DNA of 11,743 nt, taken from Deltaproteobacteria bacterium. Lineage in GTDB: Bacteria; Desulfobacterota; Desulfobacteria; Desulfobacterales; C00003060. The DNA is taken from positions 1 through 11,743 of the forward strand of contig JAFDFO010000059.1 of NCBI GenBank assembly GCA_019309815.1, written 5' to 3'. This document shows positions 7,162-11,743 of the stretch, in pieces. The notes below the pieces were generated by a model. That model had not been told where the DNA came from. It saw only the letters and a program-made list of their open reading frames with translations, and made no database searches. The stretch's first letter is position 1. Each line of letters begins with the position of its first letter. The translations under genes and the position numbers were made by a program.

Positions 7162-8356
7162 TCTCTTCCCCTGGCTTGGGTGAAACCAACTGGTTATACA
7201 ATTGGAGTATTCTGTCCAGATAACTTTCCTGACTAAAGACCGATAAGGCAAAGTCACGCCCAGCCCTGCCAAGATCTTCAGCCAGTTCACGATTGCTCAA
7301 GACCTGCAACAGAACAGCTTCTAAAGCATCAACGTCACCGGGCGGAACCAGCCGGCCTGTCCTGCCTTCCTGTACAATCTCTGCCAGACCCCCGGAAGCA
7401 CTTGCCACTAATGCTGTCCCCCGCATCATTCCTTCGACCGCAACATCGCCAGAGGGCTCCTCCCACCGGGATGGGACAACCTGTACCCAGGCGGTGTCAA
7501 AAAGACGCTCCATCTCCGGACGCGACAGATGACCGGTCATGGTGACATGAGGGGCAATACCAAGATCGGCAATCATCTTTCTCAGATATCCTCGCTCTGG
7601 ACCATCTCCGGCAAGAACAAGTTGTGCATCTGGAATCCTTGCCAATACCTTTGCGAACGCCTGTACCAGAACATCCGCGCCTTTCTCCAGAACCAGGCGG
7701 CCGGCAAAGGCCACTGTTGGGGGTGATGAAAGAGCGGGCCGTGACGGCCTGGTGGCAACCGTACGCAAGACCACTTGTTGCGGTTCGACCCCTTCCCTCA
7801 TCAAACGACTTCGCATGGCATGACTGATGGTAATGGTTAAGTCGAAGACCTTCCGCCACCTTCTATAGAACCACAGCTCTGACATCTGCGGCAGAAACGA
7901 ATGCAAAGGGAGACATCTGTTCCGATAACACTCTATACCCGCCGTAACCGGGCATGTAGTCCCATCCGGCAGCATTTTGGTGCCCATAGGACATATGGGC
8001 CGCCATACAACAATGTCATGCAGGCTCGGCACGTTCTTAAGCAACAAAAGGATCAAAGGTGAAAGTTGCGTTAGAAACATCACGACATGAACTACCTCAG
8101 GCTGAAACTCCTTGAGTACTCGACGCAACCGCCAAAAGGCCCACGGATTGGCCGTCTGAACCAGCGTCTGGAGACGGGAGGCGGTTCCAAAGCACTGATA
8201 GTCAGCTATGACGTCTCGTTTAACAAATGGACGGGCCGTAGTGGCAAACATCCGGGCATCGTGTCCACGCTGTCGCAGTCCATCTCGAAGTCTCAGTGTA
8301 CCACTGGGCGCTCCATAGGTTGCCTGTCCAACGTCGTTAACGAGCAGAATCTTCAT
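7154..8356 (-). CDS. Family 4 glycosyltransferase (GT-B fold)
   Basis: A 400-residue retaining GT4-type enzyme. The N-terminal Rossmann domain starts MKILLVNDVG. The C-terminal donor domain shows VAFAGRLVLEKGADVLVQAF (Arg220, Lys225), LVLAGDGPER and the EX7E motif in EEPSGDVAVE (Glu300, Glu308), which holds the nucleotide-sugar donor, followed by VASASGGLAEIV. Between the domains lies a cysteine group (Cys122, Cys135, Cys143, Cys148) in a pattern seen in a subset of GT4 enzymes; it could bind a metal or form disulfides. The start at 8356 is preferred because the fold begins directly there; an ATG at 8401 would add 15 residues that do not look like the family. It follows the upstream glycosyltransferase by 52 bp and overlaps the next by 8 bp. 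The sugar specificity is unknown. Confidence 0.9.
   Translation of the reverse strand: MKILLVNDVGQATYGAPSGTLRLRDGLRQRGHDARMFATTARPFVKRDVIADYQCFGTASRLQTLVQTANPWAFWRLRRVLKEFQPEVVHVVMFLTQLSPLILLLLKNVPSLHDIVVWRPICPMGTKMLPDGTTCPVTAGIECYRNRCLPLHSFLPQMSELWFYRRWRKVFDLTITISHAMRSRLMREGVEPQQVVLRTVATRPSRPALSSPPTVAFAGRLVLEKGADVLVQAFAKVLARIPDAQLVLAGDGPERGYLRKMIADLGIAPHVTMTGHLSRPEMERLFDTAWVQVVPSRWEEPSGDVAVEGMMRGTALVASASGGLAEIVQEGRTGRLVPPGDVDALEAVLLQVLSNRELAEDLGRAGRDFALSVFSQESYLDRILQLYNQLVSPKPGEESG
7166..7172 (-). promoter_or_regulatory. Ribosome binding site deciding a GTG start
   Basis: AGGGGAA on the minus strand, four bases before the GTG at 7161. It lies inside the last codons of the upstream glycosyltransferase gene, whose TAG (7154-7156) falls eight bases into the new gene. 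This arrangement supports coupled translation of the pair. Confidence 0.6.
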
Positions 8357-8408
8357 AATATATTGCCTGATCGAACCCAGACAACCCTGCCCCCGCTGCA
8401 TTTAAGGG

Positions 8409-9419
8409 TCAGGGAGTTGATGGCTGCACACGATCGCCGTCGACCAAAAAACGTTCACGGTGGAACTCCATGTCTGAGAGTTTCTGCATTGCGCCGCCCG
8501 ATCCTCCAAGGTAACCGACCATTTCCCCAAGTCCGTCAAACACCAGCATGATGAACGACGTCGGCAACACTCGTAAAATCAGTTTGTTCTGGCCAATCCG
8601 ATTTGCTGCCCGCAAAACACGACGCACCCTGACCAATGGAATGAGCGGTGACAACAGGCAGTAAGACAATCGTCGTAGAAGTGACCACTCGTGTGCACGA
8701 TTGGCGGCAAACAGACGTCCCCCGTGGAATCTAAGTGGAATCGACCGTCCAAAAACCGAGAAGTTCTGATGAAACATCTTGGCCTTCGGCTCCATGCAGA
8801 ATGCGTGGCCTTTATTCATCATATCCCATTGCATAGGGGACTCAGCCTCCAGGACATTTCCCAAGTCTGACCCGTATTCCAGCAATGCATCGCGTTTGTA
8901 GCTACTGTTGTGCCCGGGAATGTGATTAGTGGGCCCGGGGGGAATCGGATCAGCCCAGTCCCCATACTCAATCAAGAAGTTCGCCCAACTCACGGCGGTA
9001 CGTGGATTGGCATTACAGAAAACCGAACCAACCCCCGTCCATTGTTCCTTATGCCTATCGATCAGGGCCTCAGCCCACCCTGGCGCCGGAAAGCAGTGGT
9101 CTTCTGTCATGGCAATTACCGACCCTCTGGCAGCTTTTATGCCTGCTGCTCGAGCAAGAGAAGTGGATGTCATGTCATTGATTTCCAATACCTGGTAACC
9201 AGCGAAGCCCGCAAAATCTGATACCGGGAGTCCCGACTGCTCACACGAAGGTCCTACAATTACTATCTCCAGTTTTTCCCTCACCGTTTGCTGACGCAAG
9301 GCCTCCACCACGCCCCGTATGGTTTCGTAGCGATCAGGGGTAATCAGAACGACACTCATATCAGGGCGTGATAGCTGACCAGCCTTACCACTGCCGTCTT
9401 CACGAGGTTCTTCATGCAT
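8409..9419 (-). CDS. Family 2 glycosyltransferase, divergent
   Basis: A 336-residue GT-A protein. The core begins about residue 21 with MSVVLITPDRYETI. The usual DDGS nucleotide site reads IVIVGPS (about 52-58), so the standard first aspartates are missing. The DxD-equivalent is MTEDHCFPAPGW (Glu106, Asp107, His108), an arrangement found in a branch of GT2 enzymes. Next come HIPGHNSSYKRDALLEYG, where an acceptor loop is expected, and an ESPMQWDMMNKG segment in place of the EDxxLxxRLxxxG motif. The C-terminal third is hydrophobic and amphipathic and ends LGEMVGYLGG, a common tail of membrane-associated GT2 enzymes. The start at ATG 9419 has AGGAGA six bases upstream; a TTG at 9455 is less likely. 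It sits 93 bp after the oxidoreductase gene. The family is clear; the sugar is unknown. Confidence 0.87.
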   Translation of the reverse strand: MHEEPREDGSGKAGQLSRPDMSVVLITPDRYETIRGVVEALRQQTVREKLEIVIVGPSCEQSGLPVSDFAGFAGYQVLEINDMTSTSLARAAGIKAARGSVIAMTEDHCFPAPGWAEALIDRHKEQWTGVGSVFCNANPRTAVSWANFLIEYGDWADPIPPGPTNHIPGHNSSYKRDALLEYGSDLGNVLEAESPMQWDMMNKGHAFCMEPKAKMFHQNFSVFGRSIPLRFHGGRLFAANRAHEWSLLRRLSYCLLSPLIPLVRVRRVLRAANRIGQNKLILRVLPTSFIMLVFDGLGEMVGYLGGSGGAMQKLSDMEFHRERFLVDGDRVQPSTP

Positions 9420-9425
9420 GGCATG

Positions 9426-9431
9426 TCTCCT
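9426..9431 (-). promoter_or_regulatory. Ribosome binding site of the divergent GT2 gene
   Basis: AGGAGA on the minus strand, six bases before ATG 9419. It decides between this ATG and the upstream TTG at 9455, and also against the internal ATG at 9359. Confidence 0.7.
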
Positions 9432-9512
9432 GCGTTCAGAGATTTGGAAAACCAACTATAGGCAGCCTCCAGAGGTCCTGCGCTGCCTTTGAGGAATTTC
9501 GATAGGGCTTGG

Positions 9513-10562
9513 TTATAATGAGTCGGGGATTATGGTGTGACGTGTGAGTGCTGATTCCTCCGCAGCTTGGATAACCGTCTGACTGCGATAGCCGTCAAAC
9601 AGGTCGGGACTGGCTCTGTGCTCTCCCCTGACTGCATCAACAAAATGTTCAAGTGCACGGGCGAAAGAGGGTTCGTTCATCGGTGCACGCAGTCTTTCAA
9701 CAAAATATGGCAAACCGGCAATCGATGTGAGCCCCCGCCAGATCTGCTTGAGCTGTCCCCCCGCCTTCGTACCTTTTACAGTCGGAGAAAGCGACTCGTA
9801 GCGGTTGAGCGAGACTTTGCCCGCTGTCCCATATATCTCTAAGCCCGATTCCTCCACGGCACCCCACGAGAAGAATAATTGTACGTATAAGCCGTCCTCC
9901 ATTCGGACCTGTACAGTGGCGATGTCGGCATCACTTCGAAGCGATCGTGTCGAGGCGGAGACTTCAGCGATTTCCTGACCGAGTATGAAACGTACCAAAT
10001 CAATATCGTGAGGCGCCAGATCCAGGAGGACCCCGCCACCACTTTCTCGAGACTTCTTCCACTGAGGCGATTCTTGGTCTGCCGTCGAAAAGATGCTGCG
10101 GGCTCCCACGATTTCTCCTATCCGGCCGGACTGGACGACTCTTTGGGTCGTTTGATACAATTGATTGAATCGGTAATTGAACCCCATCATTCCAACCACA
10201 CCTGTTTGCTGCCACACGTCCAGCATGCGCCGAGCGTCCTCAACGCCTGTCGCCATGGGTTTTTCCAGATACAGATGTTTGCCCTTTTCCATCGCAGCGA
10301 TGGCAACGCCGGCATGTAGGGCATTAGGGACGCAGACTATCACTGCATCGATCTCAGGCATTGATAGCAATTGGGAGTAATCCGTAAACTTTTGCGCGTG
10401 AGGTACCTGCCTACCGGCCTGTTCCAACCGACTTTCATCTGTTTCGGCCAGTGCTACAAGTTCAACCTCTGACAAGCGGGTCAGATTGGGCAAATGAACT
10501 GCCTGGGCAATCTGACCACATCCGATCAGGCCCAGTTTCACTGACTTCTTCATATCGACCAT
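9513..10562 (-). CDS. Gfo/Idh/MocA family NAD(P)-dependent oxidoreductase
   Basis: A 349-residue cytoplasmic sugar (or sugar-nucleotide) dehydrogenase/reductase. The N-terminal Rossmann fold is marked by GLIGCGQIAQAVHLP (residues 11-25). The family signature EKPMA (100-104) contains the catalytic-site lysine. GGGVLLDLAPHDIDL (175-189) contributes Asp181 and His185, the usual active-site pair. Length matches the family (about 330-380). In glycan loci such enzymes often make or modify a dedicated sugar, as WlbA/WbpB do on UDP-GlcNAc-uronic acid, but nothing here fixes the substrate. The start at ATG 10562 has only a weak upstream site; ATG 10553 is possible. The gene lies 63 bp after the chimeric remnant and 93 bp before the divergent GT2 gene, with the same orientation throughout. 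Confidence 0.92.
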   Translation of the reverse strand: MVDMKKSVKLGLIGCGQIAQAVHLPNLTRLSEVELVALAETDESRLEQAGRQVPHAQKFTDYSQLLSMPEIDAVIVCVPNALHAGVAIAAMEKGKHLYLEKPMATGVEDARRMLDVWQQTGVVGMMGFNYRFNQLYQTTQRVVQSGRIGEIVGARSIFSTADQESPQWKKSRESGGGVLLDLAPHDIDLVRFILGQEIAEVSASTRSLRSDADIATVQVRMEDGLYVQLFFSWGAVEESGLEIYGTAGKVSLNRYESLSPTVKGTKAGGQLKQIWRGLTSIAGLPYFVERLRAPMNEPSFARALEHFVDAVRGEHRASPDLFDGYRSQTVIQAAEESALTRHTIIPDSL

Positions 10563-10625
10563 AATAGAATCTCGACTATGTTAAAGGCGACAACAAGGCG
10601 TCGAGTGGCAAAGTTCCTTCTTGTA

Positions 10626-11216
10626 CTAAAAGCTCTTTTGATTTTCCTTGCTTCCAACATAACCCACACATTCGCCGGCTGACCAAGAAATAAGGCATAG
10701 GATGAGAAGTGGCATTGATTTGAAGAATGCTGCCGCATCAACGCTGTTTCTGAGATTTCTTAGAAAAATCTGCAAAAACAATTTTACTGGAATAAGAAAG
10801 CAATAACCCGCATATATCGATCTTCTCAATCTAGAAAACTTTTTCGCCAGAACCCGGACTCGGGCAACATTCTGGCCATGATGATATTCATCTTTTATTA
10901 GTATAGGAAAGCTGTGAATAGAATGATGATGAACCAAGATGGAAGGTACGAATCGTATGCGACGGCCCATTCTGCCCAGTCGCCAGTGGAAATAGGTGTC
11001 ATTAGAGTATGGATTCAAGGTCTTGATGCTCAGCACATCCACGCCCAGAGACTTGGATTTTGTGTGTATTGCGGCCTCGACGCAGATCCAGTTCAGGATC
11101 TTCTTGAGCGGCACATCATTAAACGCGTAAGGAATGCTGTCCGCCTCGATCAGCATCTTTCGAGTGACTAACGCCTTGAGGGCCTTGGAGGATTTACGGA
11201 TCAGATCGTCTATCAT
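10626..11216 (-). pseudogene. Chimeric remnant: radical-SAM-like N-terminal stub joined to a GT2 C-terminal tail
   Basis: The frame is open for about 196 codons, but it lacks any complete domain. From about residue 65 onward it matches the end of a family 2 glycosyltransferase: NDTYFHWRLGRMGRRIRF then VPSILVHHHSIHSF, hydrophobic segments, and a tail with AGECVGYVGS. The intact GT2 encoded at 8409-9419 has the same layout and ends GEMVGYLGG. The Rossmann core, DxD and donor site are absent. The first part (MIDDLIRKSSKALKAL, then VTRKMLIEADSIPYAF and VPLKKILNWICVEAAIH) reminds me of the stretch that precedes the CxxxCxxC cluster of SPASM-type radical SAM proteins, but the cluster is missing. 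I infer a deletion that fused two genes. The GT2 tail is fairly sure; the radical SAM origin of the start is recalled by pattern only. ATG 11216 has a weak ribosome site; the frame stays open upstream to 11315. Confidence 0.5.
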
Positions 11217-11398
11217 GATACCGAGCAGTTTAACTGAAGGTCCCTGCAACAAGTCCCGAGGGCGGATGGCGACAGCGTGCCGCAGGAGATGAGTTCGCTT
11301 TGGCGGTTCAACTTAGAGGCCTGAAAGGGTTTTACCAGAGGACTTCAACGGGACACCCTACCGAGATAAAAACGATAGCAAAAAATGAATAGTCCTGC

Positions 11399-11743
11399 CT
11401 ATTGGGCTTCAATCTCATCTTCTTTTGACCACGCTCTCTTTCTGACGATTGTACGAATTAAGGCAACCTCCCCGGCGGTGAAATCACCAAGAAGCAAAAA
11501 CGCAACGAAGATCGTGACCACAATTACCACGAGTTTCAAGATGACCATTAGACCGGACACCGGCCAAAAGACGGCTATCGCCAGGGCGAGCCCTGAGCAA
11601 AAGACACTTTTCACAAGCGTTCTTGCCGGCGGCAGGATTCCCCAAAGCTTGTAGACAGCCAGAAATGAGGCAACCGCTGCCAAACAGGTGGCACAAGTCG
11701 TTACAATTGCTGCTCCAACCCCACCCATCCATGGTATGAGGAT
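11399..11743 (-). CDS. Polysaccharide flippase (Wzx/MATE-like), C-terminal end only
   Basis: The last 114 or so codons of an integral membrane protein; the gene continues past the right edge of the window. The visible start ILIPWMGGVGAAIVTTCAT matches the conserved LIPxxGxxGAAxAT segment of Wzx-type O-unit or polysaccharide exporters, in the C-terminal half of the protein. Three further hydrophobic helices follow (LAAVASFLAVYKLWG, SGLALAIAVFWPVSGLMVIL, LVVIVVTIFVAFLLLGDF). It ends in a charged tail, RKRAWSKEDEIEAQ. Such proteins move lipid-linked glycan units across the inner membrane. Position at the head of the glycosyltransferase genes supports this role. An internal ATG at 11728 is not the true start because the frame runs on upstream. 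The call rests on a short stretch, so another multi-helix exporter remains possible. Confidence 0.75.
   Translation of the reverse strand: MLIPWMGGVGAAIVTTCATCLAAVASFLAVYKLWGILPPARTLVKSVFCSGLALAIAVFWPVSGLMVILKLVVIVVTIFVAFLLLGDFTAGEVALIRTIVRKRAWSKEDEIEAQ

Noticed and set aside
7162..7290. Longer N-terminus of the GT2 gene from ATG 7290
   Set aside because: It overlaps the GT4 gene by 137 bp and the extra residues show no family similarity; the GTG with a ribosome site at 7161 explains the gene better.
11217..11398. Search for promoter, terminator or small gene in the longest gene-free gap
   Set aside because: No convincing hexamer pair, stem with T-run or ribosome-site-preceded frame was found; only a T-rich patch and the open upstream extension of the chimeric remnant.

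Overview
The window looks like chromosomal DNA from a Gram-negative bacterium. It carries a periplasmic TRAP transporter binding protein, a lipid A late-acyltransferase-like domain and a Wzx-type flippase end. The gene style (TRAP uptake plus a large glycan locus, mid-range GC) would fit Desulfobacterota or another proteobacterial lineage, but that placement is a guess from style and rests on no marker gene. Every gene I can support lies on the minus strand, so transcription runs from high to low coordinates.

Right part (about 11743 down to 5333): a surface-glycan assembly locus. In transcription order it holds the C-terminal end of a polysaccharide flippase (cut by the window edge), a short chimeric remnant whose C-terminal half is a family 2 glycosyltransferase tail, a Gfo/Idh/MocA-type sugar oxidoreductase, a family 2 glycosyltransferase, a family 4 (GT-B) glycosyltransferase, a second family 2 glycosyltransferase and a PAPS-dependent sulfotransferase. 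The last three are packed with overlapping stop/start codons, which suggests translational coupling.

Middle (5304 down to 2410): one large polypeptide joining an NRPS-type adenylation domain, a phosphopantetheine carrier domain and an LpxL/HtrB-like acyltransferase domain. This is the same set of activities as the three separate Vibrio cholerae proteins AlmE, AlmF and AlmG, which activate glycine, carry it and transfer it to lipid A. Here they are fused in one chain directly downstream of the sulfotransferase. The simplest reading is a tailoring enzyme that loads a small acid (perhaps an amino acid) and transfers it to the glycan or a lipid. Several active-site positions depart from the textbook motifs, so the substrate is open.

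Left part (2306 down to 1): a TRAP transporter operon dctP-dctQ-dctM that looks broken. dctP is frameshifted by an exact 40-bp tandem duplication, dctM has a TGA at codon 7 in place of an expected glycine codon, and dctQ lacks a convincing start. These lesions are independent, so the operon is probably decaying, unless the assembly has errors here.

No tRNA, rRNA, CRISPR array, insertion sequence or convincing terminator was seen. No gene-free stretch exceeds 300 bases; the longest is about 180 bases between the flippase and the chimeric remnant, and nothing recognisable was found in it.
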